DNA from: Proteiniclasticum ruminis DSM 24773
GTDB taxonomy: Bacteria; Bacillota; Clostridia; Clostridiales; Clostridiaceae
Assembly (NCBI RefSeq): GCF_000701905.1
Contig: NZ_JNKC01000001.1
Location: 558,001 to 622,000 of the forward strand
Length of the DNA: 64,000 nt
Direction: 5' to 3'
Notes under the pieces: model-generated
What the model saw: only the letters and a program-made list of their open reading frames with translations
What the model was told of the DNA's origin: nothing
Database searches by the model: none
Part shown: positions 17,938 through 26,295 of the stretch, in pieces
Numbering within the stretch: the first letter of the stretch is position 1
How the letters are laid out: each line of letters starts with the position of its first letter
Translations under genes and position numbers: made by a program

Positions 17938-18034
17938 AGCTCACCGTAAGGTGAGCTCAGACTGTCGACAAAGCGACCCTTTCCGTACGGAAAATGGTCG
18001 CTTTGTCGACAGTCTGAAGCCGGGGTTACCGGCT
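17938..18034. repeat. Three consecutive inverted repeats, REP/BIME-like
   Basis: Three hairpins abut. AGCTCACC/GGTGAGCT is at 17,938-17,957. A perfect 21-bp inverted repeat (17,958-17,978 and 17,996-18,016) encloses a 14-bp palindrome TTTCCGTACGGAAA (17,980-17,993). AGCCGG/CCGGCT (18,018-18,034) follows, with TTT after it. The last could terminate transcription, but the central cruciform is much larger than a terminator needs. The rest of the 325-base gap 17,725-18,049 is AT-rich with nothing else recognised. Confidence 0.85.
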
Positions 18035-18049
18035 TTTCTGATTTCATTA

Positions 18050-18634
18050 TTATTTTGTTGAAAAGAAAACATAATAGATATTTTTTACGTTTCTAAAAAG
18101 TAATAATATTATGTGACCAAACAAAAAAATAGTCAGATATAACAGAATCTTTATGTATATATTGGGCAAAACCAATACCATGAATTTCATCATTAGTAAT
18201 ATCCCTATCATGATTATCTCCGTGAAAATAGCGTAACTTATATCTATATATATTATCTTGTATAGATTGATTTGGCGTCCATTGAATGAATACTTAGCAC
18301 TGATTGTATTCTTTAAATCATTTAAACTTTCATTATTCCCTCCTACTATAAAGCTCAAATAACCCATACTGAAAGTTACAAATAACGTCACTATGGTCAA
18401 GGAAATATTTAGATAATCATTCATAAAGCTAAATAATGAGATTTCCACCCTTAAAGGAAACAACCAATCGGTCAATATTCCAATTAAAGCTATCATTATA
18501 GGAATTCCTATGTAAATCAAAATTCTATATAATGGTTTTAGCTTATAAAAATCTATACATGTTTCAAATGTTTCTTTTAGTTTAAGACTAAATCTCGGTT
18601 TGGATTTTTTCTGTATATTCATATTCCTCTTCAT
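18050..18634 (-). CDS. Four-helix membrane protein of a putative two-gene accessory module
   Basis: This 194-residue protein has a basic N-terminus (about 1-35) and four predicted membrane helices (about 36-60, 77-98, 127-152, 155-180). There is no recognised domain. An in-frame ATG at 18,679 lies deep in the upstream gene. The ATG at 18,634 follows TGAGGA with eight bases and is preferred, leaving a 47-base overlap with the upstream gene. Overlap implies coupled production. The DNA is visibly more AT-rich than the flanking housekeeping genes. The layout of a soluble protein plus a small multi-helix membrane protein resembles RexA/RexB and KwaB/KwaA. Homology is not claimed. Confidence 0.7.
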   Translation of the reverse strand: MKRNMNIQKKSKPRFSLKLKETFETCIDFYKLKPLYRILIYIGIPIMIALIGILTDWLFPLRVEISLFSFMNDYLNISLTIVTLFVTFSMGYLSFIVGGNNESLNDLKNTISAKYSFNGRQINLYKIIYIDISYAIFTEIIMIGILLMMKFMVLVLPNIYIKILLYLTIFLFGHIILLLFRNVKNIYYVFFSTK

Positions 18635-19562
18635 ATGAAAAATCCTCACTCTCCTGGTATTCTTCCGAGTCAATTTCAACAGTCACATATTCGAGCAGTT
18701 TTCTCTCAAAAATTGCTTTTATACTATTCCACTTTACCTCTCCTAAATGATTTACATCCACTGAAATCTCCTCTTTTGTTTTCATTTCCTCAGTATCAAT
18801 CCTTACTTTAGATAAACCAATATCTCCATTTGCTATAACTCGTTTAACAGTTCCTTTTTTCTTCAGTTTTTCGAGCCTTTTTACAAAATCTCTCCCGATA
18901 CTTACCCCACGCGAACTAGGTTTGTATATTAGCTCTACTTCTTCTCGTACATCACTTCTATTGACTTTGAACTCTGTATCTGTAAGTTCATTTGAATCTA
19001 CAATAATCTTAGCCATTGAAATCTTCTTCATTTTACTTAGCTCAGTAAGAAAATCCCTATTCACTAACATTCGATATTCAAACTTGTAAAATCTTGTTTT
19101 TCCATTCAATTCCTTAACATATAGGTTAGATATATGATTAATGTAATTGATAAATTTGGAAATACCAATCCCATCGTAGTTACTTTCAAAGGCGCAGTAA
19201 CAAGTGTTTTGATCAGGAAAATAGAGAGATGCATAGGTATGTTCTTCATCTGCATCTGGCTCTTCTTTTAACACACCCTTGTTTTCGTTAGTGAGCATAT
19301 TTTTTACAACTCTTCTACGATTAAATTTTCCAGAACACATATCAACATGTATAAATGATGGTGTTTTCACTTCTTTATGTTTATTTAGGTAATAGGCGAT
19401 TTTCTCAGTATTGTTTATCGTTTTCTTTACATTATGATCAAGTTTACTAGCAAAATTAAATATTCGTCTCAACTCTACTTCAAGTGTTGGTGGATATGGC
19501 TGCTTTCGACTTGGAGAGAAGTGCATTTCAATTACACATATCTCGCATTTTACATTTTTCAT
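18588..19562 (-). CDS. Uncharacterised soluble protein of a putative two-gene accessory module (324 aa)
   Basis: This soluble protein of 324 residues has no signal peptide or membrane segment. I do not recognise a domain. Visible features are a basic central part, a stretch KRLEKLKKKGTVKRVIANGD near 230-250, and a strongly acidic C-terminal tail rich in Glu and Tyr (about 295-324). GGGGGG precedes the ATG by five bases. It has its own promoter (19,593-19,621) and overlaps the four-helix membrane gene. AT-rich composition and a position right after a decayed phage lysis cassette suggest a prophage-carried accessory gene. A sensor or effector role in phage exclusion is inference only. Confidence 0.68.
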   Translation of the reverse strand: MKNVKCEICVIEMHFSPSRKQPYPPTLEVELRRIFNFASKLDHNVKKTINNTEKIAYYLNKHKEVKTPSFIHVDMCSGKFNRRRVVKNMLTNENKGVLKEEPDADEEHTYASLYFPDQNTCYCAFESNYDGIGISKFINYINHISNLYVKELNGKTRFYKFEYRMLVNRDFLTELSKMKKISMAKIIVDSNELTDTEFKVNRSDVREEVELIYKPSSRGVSIGRDFVKRLEKLKKKGTVKRVIANGDIGLSKVRIDTEEMKTKEEISVDVNHLGEVKWNSIKAIFERKLLEYVTVEIDSEEYQESEDFSYEEEYEYTEKIQTEI

Positions 19563-19592
19563 AATGTCCCCCCGATATTTGTACTTTATAAT

Positions 19593-19621
19593 ATAATAAC
19601 TTTAATTCACTATATCCACAA
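19593..19621 (-). promoter_or_regulatory. Candidate promoter of the two-gene accessory module
   Basis: On the minus strand TTGTGG (19,621-19,616), a 17-base spacer and TATTAT (19,598-19,593) precede the 324-residue protein gene by about 30 bases. This would let the module be expressed independently of phage lysis genes. Confidence 0.5.
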
Positions 19622-19736
19622 GTATCAATTGAGAACCACTATAGCTAAACAACGTAACCATCCAAAATTCCACATTTCTCTAACTTTAATTATATGTTTA
19701 ATTTATAAATTTAATCACCAAAATATATACATTTAC

Positions 19737-20780
19737 TTACTTCTTGATGTGTGTCGCGGACACCCACTGATAAGTTCCAATGCGATACCATCCGGACTTT
19801 TCTTCGTAGATGGTCACATGTTCGCCTTTCCTGAGTGCCTTAACAACTCCGTAGCGCGTTCCAGGTCCCTTAAGGACATTTACTCTATCAGAAGTAACAA
19901 CACCATCGCTGTACTTAGGCTTATTTGGAGCGATGTTTGCGATGTACGCTGCACTGACAAAAGCATAGCCTCTCTTATCTACTTACAGTGGAACAGCAAT
20001 GGACCACCAACCATTAGCGAGGTAGAGTTTCTCAACCTTAGCACCTCTCTTTAGTTGCGTAACTACCCTGTGATTCGTGGATCTACCTGACCGTACATTG
20101 AGAGTTGCAGCAGTGAAATATCCATAATCCTTGGAATCATCCACAGGTTTAGGCGCTAGCTTGACAGCTTTCTTTTTGAGTGAGTAATCTTTGACAGCAA
20201 AATTCCTGTGAGCTGCTGCACACTGTCGAGCAAACTCATCTGATAAAATTTTGATGATATCAGTAGGTGAATCCATGAATCCACGCTCAACAAGAGTACC
20301 AGGCATATCAGTTTTATTAAGGATGTAAAGAGGCTGTCTGCTCTTCGGTGTGGATCGGTTTTCTTTTGGTCCAGTAACAGCAATCAGCTCATCGTAGATT
20401 CTATCTCTTATTTCAAGAGACCTTGCGGATGCTCTTCTGCTGTCAACGATAGTTGTAATTCCTCCACTTCTTCCACCGTTGATACCTGCGTTATGGTGGA
20501 TGCTGATAATGATGACCACGTACCCTAAAGCAATATATTGAGCATAAAGCTTATTGGCATTATCAGCTCTTTCCTTTAGTGGTACGTCTCTTTTACCTGT
20601 AGGATCATCCAATCTTGCGACCACAACATCCTCATAGGCTTCCATTTCATCTTCAAGGTATTCAGCGATTCTGTTATTCAGGAACCATTCTCTTATTTCG
20701 TTTGGATCCAAGGTTTTGAGGCATCTCTTGCCATAGGTGTAAAGCCCATGACCCGCATCGATTAGTAAGAGTAGTTTCAT
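19737..20780 (-). pseudogene. N-acetylmuramoyl-L-alanine amidase endolysin with in-frame stop
   Basis: The frame from ATG 20,780 encodes an Amidase_3 domain (zinc ligands His11 in DAGHG, His95 in SIHHNAG, catalytic Glu165 in VERGF), then an SH3b domain. It meets TAA at 19,983-19,985 after 265 residues. The same frame then continues for 81 more codons with the end of the first SH3b (RGYAFVSAAYI) and a full second SH3b (VNVLKGPGTRYG to WVSATHIKK), ending at a second TAA at 19,737. A single nonsense change therefore cuts off the second wall-binding repeat. The catalytic domain is intact and the short product may still be active. It is a phage-type lysis gene next to a holin. Confidence 0.88.
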
Positions 20781-20783
20781 AAA

Positions 20784-21038
20784 CTACACCTCTTTCTTCA
20801 GGTTCTTCACAACTCCAAACGCTCCAGTAGATGCCAACCCACTCGCTAAACCTCCAAACAGTATTTCGGGCGTAAAGACAAAGCCATTTAGCCATGAGTT
20901 AAGGACTACTCCAAGCACTCCCATGATTAATGGGATGTACTTATTAGGGATTTTGTCCAGGCTATGTTTGATGATATAACCGATACCTAAACAGATACCT
21001 GTTACGATAACAACGATGTAATGTGATAAAATTTCCAT
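20784..21038 (-). CDS. Phage holin (Hol44-like)
   Basis: This 84-residue protein has two to three hydrophobic segments (about 5-25, 36-52, 55-75) and a short basic tail KNLKKEV, typical of small phage holins that permit endolysin release. It ends three bases before the amidase start, the normal holin-endolysin order. No good ribosome site lies before the ATG, and no other phage genes lie upstream. It is probably a remnant whose original upstream DNA was lost. Confidence 0.78.
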   Translation of the reverse strand: MEILSHYIVVIVTGICLGIGYIIKHSLDKIPNKYIPLIMGVLGVVLNSWLNGFVFTPEILFGGLASGLASTGAFGVVKNLKKEV

Positions 21039-21206
21039 TAATTATTGTGAATCAGCAGATTTTCCACTTTTTCTTCAGAGAAATTAGTAGTATAATCCTT
21101 GAAAATCAAATATAATATATAATTGGACTGAAAAATGACCTTTTGAAGAAAGTAGAGTTCCTGCATACATGGCAGGATTTGTGTAGAATAAATTTGGAGG
21201 AAAACC

Positions 21207-22802
21207 GTGGAAGATTTAAGAAAAGAAATTGAGAGACGTAGAACCTTTGCCATCATCTCTCACCCGGATGCCGGTAAAACAACCCTGACCGAAAAACTGC
21301 TCCTGTATGGAGGTGCCATCCGTCTGGCTGGTTCCGTAAAATCAAGAAAATCAAAGAATTATGCTGTATCCGACTGGATGGAGATTGAAAAGCAGAGAGG
21401 AATCTCTGTAACATCCTCTGTGATGCAGTTCAATTATGACGGCTACTGCATCAACATTCTGGATACCCCAGGACATCAGGACTTCTCGGAAGACACCTAT
21501 AGAACTCTTATGGCAGCAGACTCTGCTGTAATGGTTGTGGATGCTGCAAAAGGTGTGGAAGAGCAGACAAGAAAGCTCTTCAACGTTTGCTCTTTGAGAA
21601 ATATTCCAATCTTCACCATCGTGAATAAGATGGACCGTGAATCAAGGGACCCTTTTGAGCTTATGGAAGAGATTGAGCGGGAGCTTGGCATCAAAACCTA
21701 TCCCATGAACTGGCCTATTGGATCTGGAAAAGATTTTAAAGGTGTATATGAGAGAAGCTCCAACAGTATTCAGGTGTTCTCTTCAGGAAATCATGGACAG
21801 ACTACAGTCAATTCCGTGAAGGGATCAGTTGAGGACCAAGTGTTTGTAGACCTCATCGGAGAGGATTTCCACAAACAGCTGAAAGATGACATCGAGCTTC
21901 TTGATATTGCTGGAGATGAGTTTGATATGGGAGCGGTTCTTCGTGGAGAACTCAGCCCTGTATTCTTTGCTTCAGCTCTGACAAACTTTGGTGTGGAGCC
22001 ATTCCTGAAGTCCTTCCTGGAACTCACTTCTTCTCCACTGCCTAGAAAAACCAGTGAGGGTGAGGAAATTGATGTCATGAGCGATGACTTCTCTGCCTTT
22101 GTCTTCAAGATTCAGGCGAATATGAACCCTCAGCACAGAGACCGGATTGCCTTCATCAGAATCTGCTCCGGTAAGTTTGTGAAGGGTATGGAAGTGAACC
22201 ACTATCAGGGTAAAGGAAAGGTGAAACTTTCTCAGCCTCAGCAGTTCCTGGCTCAGGACAGAGAAATGGTGGAAGAAGCCTATGCTGGAGACATCATTGG
22301 TGTTTTCGACCCAGGCATCTACTCCATTGGAGATACCCTCACCTCCACAAACAACAAATTCCGTTTTGAAGGTATTCCAGCCTTTGCACCAGAGCATTTT
22401 GCCAGAGTGCGGCCTATGGATACCATGAAGAGAAAGCAATTTGTCAAAGGAATCACTCAGGTGGCTCAAGAAGGAGCCATCCAGGTCTATAAAGAACTCC
22501 ATATCGGTATGGAAGAGATCATTGTGGGTGTTGTAGGTACACTGCAGATGGACGTTCTGGAGTTCAGACTGAAGAACGAATATGGTGTGGATCTGAAAAT
22601 CGAAAGACTGCCTTTCCGCTTTGTGCGCTGGATGGATCAGGAAGACATCAACCTGGATGATCTGGACATCACCTCTGACACTCGCCTGGTAAAGGATCTG
22701 AGAGACAGAAATATCCTTCTGTTCCAGAATGAATGGGGCATCAGCTGGGCACTCAGCCACAATAAGGGCCTTACATTGACGGATGTGGGTAAAGTGGATT
22801 AG
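21207..22802 (+). CDS. prfC: Peptide chain release factor 3
   Basis: This 531-residue translational GTPase removes RF1/RF2 from ribosomes after termination. G1 HPDAGKTT is at 19-26, followed by DTPGHQDFSEDTYR (G3) and NKMDRES (G4). The RF3-specific C-terminal domain and full family length are present. The start is GTG, six bases after TTTGGAGG (21,193-21,200). It is transcribed alone, diverges from the phage remnant and is followed by a strong terminator. Confidence 0.96.
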   Translation: MEDLRKEIERRRTFAIISHPDAGKTTLTEKLLLYGGAIRLAGSVKSRKSKNYAVSDWMEIEKQRGISVTSSVMQFNYDGYCINILDTPGHQDFSEDTYRTLMAADSAVMVVDAAKGVEEQTRKLFNVCSLRNIPIFTIVNKMDRESRDPFELMEEIERELGIKTYPMNWPIGSGKDFKGVYERSSNSIQVFSSGNHGQTTVNSVKGSVEDQVFVDLIGEDFHKQLKDDIELLDIAGDEFDMGAVLRGELSPVFFASALTNFGVEPFLKSFLELTSSPLPRKTSEGEEIDVMSDDFSAFVFKIQANMNPQHRDRIAFIRICSGKFVKGMEVNHYQGKGKVKLSQPQQFLAQDREMVEEAYAGDIIGVFDPGIYSIGDTLTSTNNKFRFEGIPAFAPEHFARVRPMDTMKRKQFVKGITQVAQEGAIQVYKELHIGMEEIIVGVVGTLQMDVLEFRLKNEYGVDLKIERLPFRFVRWMDQEDINLDDLDITSDTRLVKDLRDRNILLFQNEWGISWALSHNKGLTLTDVGKVD

Positions 22803-22845
22803 CAGTTCGGCAGATCGGAGTTCATCACGGGTCTATCAAATAACG

Positions 22846-22882
22846 AAAGCAGTTGAAGAGAAACTTCAGCTGCTTTTCTATT
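22846..22882 (+). terminator. Terminator of prfC
   Basis: A 13-bp stem (22,846-22,858 with 22,864-22,876) is followed by TTTTCTATTTT. The rest of the 380-base gap to 23,182 shows no recognised RNA or regulatory element beyond a 15-codon ATG frame at 23,118. Confidence 0.88.
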
Positions 22883-23182
22883 TTAAACTATCTATTTTAC
22901 AAATTTTACAGTATGCTTAAACTATATTCCGTATCATTAGTATAGAATCAGAGTGCAAATCCTAAGAATAGGACATATATGATATCCTCATGATTCTTCA
23001 CGAGACTGCTTACTTTGAAATCACGTGGTTAGAGACCTTTATGAAGAATTACTGTAACCTCCCTCTCTGATAAACGCAATGTTTTTACTCTAAATATCAA
23101 AAAGGACAGTTGGCAGTATGGCTGCAATCGAAAAATACCTGAATCGAAAGGACGGATGTTTTTGAAGAAGCAAGAGGATCAT

Positions 23183-23371
23183 ATGAAAAAAGTCTTCGTA
23201 GGAGCGGCATTTTATGCCTTGGGAATACTTGCAAATTATTTCTTTGGCGCAGAGCGATACAGACCAGGGATTGGAATGGAACTATTTGGTTCTATCACTT
23301 TTTTGGATGGGTTCATCCACGGAGTACTCCCCAAAATCATGAAAAGAAACCATCAAAAAACAGAGAGCTAA
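23183..23371 (+). CDS. Small hypothetical membrane protein (62 aa)
   Basis: This 62-residue protein has one clear hydrophobic segment (FVGAAFYALGILANYFFGA, about 4-22), a weaker second one, and a basic tail. The frame opens at 23,156, but AGAGGA before the ATG at 23,183 supports the shorter form MKKVFVG. A strong terminator follows at 23,401, which supports a real unit. The function is unknown. Confidence 0.6.
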   Translation: MKKVFVGAAFYALGILANYFFGAERYRPGIGMELFGSITFLDGFIHGVLPKIMKRNHQKTES

Positions 23372-23400
23372 AAGTGGTTGAAATTCTCCTTATCGCTTAA

Positions 23401-23427
23401 AAAGACTGGTATCCCAGTCTTTTTTTT
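23401..23427 (+). terminator. Terminator after the 62-aa protein
   Basis: AAAGACTGG (23,401-23,409) pairs with CCAGTCTTT (23,414-23,422) and is followed by a run of T. Confidence 0.88.
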
Positions 23428-23451
23428 CGGCTCTGTATATAAACAGTGTTA

Positions 23452-24015
23452 TTATGGTTGCAAATTCAATGTATCATAGATTTTTATTTCATTCTTTCGG
23501 AGATATAAATTGATGGATTCATAGTCCTTATTCGCATACGCTTCTTTGTTGTCTTTCATCACTTTATCCATTATTTCAGGTCTGATTGCAATCCTTTCAC
23601 CAGCAAAGAGAGCCTTCATCTCTTTTTCAATTGTTGTAACTCGATAATAATTTTTTCTTACAATCAGGTATCCATTTTCTTTGACTTTTTTAATCATGTC
23701 TTGCATTTCCTGATGAGAAGGTGATTTCTCAACAAGAAATTCCTGTGTCAAATCTTCTCCATTGTGATTTACAATGATATACTCTTCAGTTCCAGGCAGA
23801 TTTGCAATGGTGTCATTCCATATTGAAGAAAGCTTGCTTCTCATCTGCCCTTCATCTTCTGCATTATACGTCAACGAGCTCTCATAGAATGGTAACACAA
23901 TGCCATCCACCACTATGTTACGGTTGTAAAGTGTTTGTTCTTCTTTTTTACATCCGGAAATGACCATTATGCTTAGCATAATTACTAGTAGTGTGGTGTG
24001 TTTTTTATTTTTCAA
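23452..24015 (-). CDS. Hypothetical lipoprotein (187 aa)
   Basis: Signal peptide MKNKKHTTLLVIMLSIMVIS is followed by the lipidated Cys (lipobox VISGC), so it is anchored on the outer face of the membrane. The mature part has no recognised domain. The start is taken as TTG at 24,015 because AGGAGG lies six bases upstream; a longer frame from 24,030 would run through that site. It lies downstream of the ECF sigma/anti-sigma pair in the same direction, about 95 bases apart, so it may belong to that regulon (inference). Confidence 0.72.
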   Translation of the reverse strand: MKNKKHTTLLVIMLSIMVISGCKKEEQTLYNRNIVVDGIVLPFYESSLTYNAEDEGQMRSKLSSIWNDTIANLPGTEEYIIVNHNGEDLTQEFLVEKSPSHQEMQDMIKKVKENGYLIVRKNYYRVTTIEKEMKALFAGERIAIRPEIMDKVMKDNKEAYANKDYESINLYLRKNEIKIYDTLNLQP

Positions 24016-24109
24016 ATCTGTCCTCCTCAACGTATACTCTCATTTTGCTGTGCTACTCATTTCGCTTTAGATGAATACCGGGCTCCTTATACAGAGCTTT
24101 TTTGCTTGT

Positions 24110-25474
24110 CTATGGAATTGGGGTGAATGAGTTTGCAGAAGGCACCTTGAGTTCAATGACGATAGGCGTTTCGAACACTGCTTTTCGTCCTGACTCCCTG
24201 GCTCTTCTTAAGACAACTTCATCCGACAAATTTTCATCTATCACATAGCTCCACTTGGTCCTGTTCTCCCCGATTGTTTGAACACTAGGATGAGGCAATC
24301 TTTTCTCCTCCGCTGATGCTGAGGTTTTATAGGTGTCAAAGGGATGTAGATTACTTTCAGTGATGAAAGTAAGCGCAGAGCGTTTTCCAGCTGACGCCAT
24401 TTCTAGGCTTATTCCCGGAATAGGATGGATCATCTCTTTCTTCTGCATGTCAATTGTAATATACTGCTGATCTTTCGGTAGAAGTATCGCCTCTTCAAGA
24501 ACGATTTCCACTTCTCCCCCCTCAGGAATCTCTTCTCCATTCAGATATAATGCATGTATTTCCCCTGTTTCTGTGGAGTACGACACCGTTATGTCTTCAT
24601 CGATGATTTTTTTCGTCTTCCCGTCTCTCATATATCCTGAAATTTCGGTGATGATGTCGTTGTTGTTTTTGGGTTGACTAACCACGATATCCAATGTCTT
24701 CAACCCTCTTTCCAGCTGATCAATGACTAGCGTATTCCCGTCAATCAGCACCTTTTTTCCCACACGTTCCAGAATCCTCTTCTCCATCTTCTGCAGCTCC
24801 ACATCAAATCTGTACTCTCCCAGTGGCTCATCCTCTGCACTTCTTTTGCCCCAATGATCGTAACTGACATTTCTGGCCACATTGGCCCGAAATGCAATGT
24901 GCAGCTTTTCTGGGAAAGATAAGTCCATCCCTGCGGGTATGAACCCTTGAATCACAACATAACCATTGTTTGATGGAGGCATACCGGGATTTAAGTTTTT
25001 CATGAATGTCATCGAGTAGTCCTTTTTGGTCACCTGATCGTATACATCTAACAGTTCTATCTCAAGATGATCATTCTCCCGAAGCACTACTTCTTCAGGA
25101 AACTGAAAATAAAGAAATACTCTCTTGTCTTCTGATAGTGCATACTGAAGCCGAACATCATATTTCCCGCTCTCAGAAAGAATTCCAAGCTCTTCAACGC
25201 TTTTCTCTTCAGCTGGACTGATGTCCATGGCGGTTAAAAATTCTTTTAGGATGGGAACGCTTCGGAGTTTATCTGCAAAAACGGATTCAGTATTTGCCGT
25301 ATAGAACAGAAGACCGGAAAAAAGGAGAGACATCATCAAAAACAGTTGGGCCGCTTTTTTTCTTCTCGTTCCTCTATATCGGGCTAAAACCCGCTCTTCC
25401 AGTGTATGCAGCGTATCAGGTTCCATAATTTCATCCTCTAGACAGCTTCTGACTTTCTCATCAAACGGATTCAT
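24110..25474 (-). CDS. DUF4179-type anti-sigma factor
   Basis: This 454-residue protein has a cytoplasmic N-terminus (about 1-40) that would hold the sigma factor, one membrane helix (LFLMMSLLFSGLLFYTA, about 44-60) and a large extracellular domain beginning with the DUF4179 region. The ATG at 25,474 is eight bases after AAGGAGG; a GTG at 25,483 overlaps that site. The gene overlaps the sigma gene by 14 bases, the standard ECF sigma-anti-sigma arrangement. It probably senses envelope stress. Confidence 0.85.
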   Translation of the reverse strand: MNPFDEKVRSCLEDEIMEPDTLHTLEERVLARYRGTRRKKAAQLFLMMSLLFSGLLFYTANTESVFADKLRSVPILKEFLTAMDISPAEEKSVEELGILSESGKYDVRLQYALSEDKRVFLYFQFPEEVVLRENDHLEIELLDVYDQVTKKDYSMTFMKNLNPGMPPSNNGYVVIQGFIPAGMDLSFPEKLHIAFRANVARNVSYDHWGKRSAEDEPLGEYRFDVELQKMEKRILERVGKKVLIDGNTLVIDQLERGLKTLDIVVSQPKNNNDIITEISGYMRDGKTKKIIDEDITVSYSTETGEIHALYLNGEEIPEGGEVEIVLEEAILLPKDQQYITIDMQKKEMIHPIPGISLEMASAGKRSALTFITESNLHPFDTYKTSASAEEKRLPHPSVQTIGENRTKWSYVIDENLSDEVVLRRARESGRKAVFETPIVIELKVPSANSFTPIP

Positions 25475-25976
25475 GTTCTGCACCTCCTTCCCAGAAAATC
25501 AGCTTTTCCTTTAACATCTCCAATGCTTTCCTTGTTCTTGTAGCCACGGTCCCTTGGGGGATATTCAGTTCTTGTGCCGTGTCTTTCACCGTCAGATCCC
25601 CAAAATAACGCAGTATAATGACCTCCTGAAGATCCTCTGGCAGCTCGCCGATGGCTTCTCTCATGGTAAGAGAGACCCTCGATGTCACTTCCTCGGTTTC
25701 AGGCAGCTGCTCTGTAGGAATATCCTTCTTCCGAATCCTGAGCAGACGATGGCATTCATTGATGAGGATTTTTGTCATCCATGGTTTCAGCTTTTCCTCT
25801 TCTCTCAGCTGATGAAGTTTCGAAAGCCCTATGTACACCGTCTCATCCACAGCTTCCATGGCATCACTCTCTGCCTTTAGATATCCTAGCGCAATCCGGT
25901 ACATGGTTCCTTTGTACTCATGCACAAAATCTAGATATGTTTCTTTTCGTAGACTCTTCTTTCCAAACAACCCCAC
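25461..25976 (-). CDS. ECF-type RNA polymerase sigma factor
   Basis: This protein of about 171 residues has region 2 with MYRIALGYLKAESDAMEAVDETV and region 4 with LPEDLQEVIILRYFGDLTVKDTA and QGTVATRTRKALEML. It directs RNA polymerase to stress promoters. GTG codons lie at 25,982 and 25,976; GAGGGG spacing favours 25,976. Its partner is the overlapping DUF4179 anti-sigma gene. The family usually activates its own promoter, but I could not identify the site. Confidence 0.9.
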   Translation of the reverse strand: MGLFGKKSLRKETYLDFVHEYKGTMYRIALGYLKAESDAMEAVDETVYIGLSKLHQLREEEKLKPWMTKILINECHRLLRIRKKDIPTEQLPETEEVTSRVSLTMREAIGELPEDLQEVIILRYFGDLTVKDTAQELNIPQGTVATRTRKALEMLKEKLIFWEGGAEHESV

Positions 25977-26233
25977 AGACACCCCCTCTACTTATATGAG
26001 TACTCAGCAGCCTATTTTTATTTTCAATCAAGATATTTTTTTATTGTTCTATAAATCTTCTGTTTGATGTGGATTTTATACTCACCTTCAACTCCATTAT
26101 ATAGTATGACTCTATTGGGAACTAGGCAGTATACTTTCCCGATAATAAGCTGAAACTCCTTATGCAGACTGCTGACATTTCCGATCGATTCGATATGTCA
26201 ATATTTGTCAATTTAAGTTGCATGCTATGGCAA

Positions 26234-26262
26234 TTTACAAAATTTAATTTATACGGTATACT
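26234..26262 (+). promoter_or_regulatory. Promoter of trhO
   Basis: TTTACA (26,234-26,239), a 17-base spacer and TATACT (26,257-26,262) lie 33 bases before the start codon. Nothing else was recognised in the 319-base gap from 25,977. Confidence 0.78.
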
Positions 26263-26295
26263 CAGTTCAGGAAAAATTGAACGGAGAAATGAATT

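Noticed and set aside
17938-18034. CRISPR array or tandem repeat
   Set aside because: The arms are inverted, not directly repeated with spacers.
21972-22760. 262-codon minus-strand frame opposite prfC
   Set aside because: prfC is complete on the plus strand; the opposite frame has no ribosome site and no domain.
22930-23117. Possible riboswitch in the gap before the 62-residue gene
   Set aside because: No conserved aptamer motif was recognised.
23118-23165. 15-codon ATG frame upstream of the 62-residue protein
   Set aside because: It has a weak ribosome site and no sign of an attenuator; too short to support as a gene.
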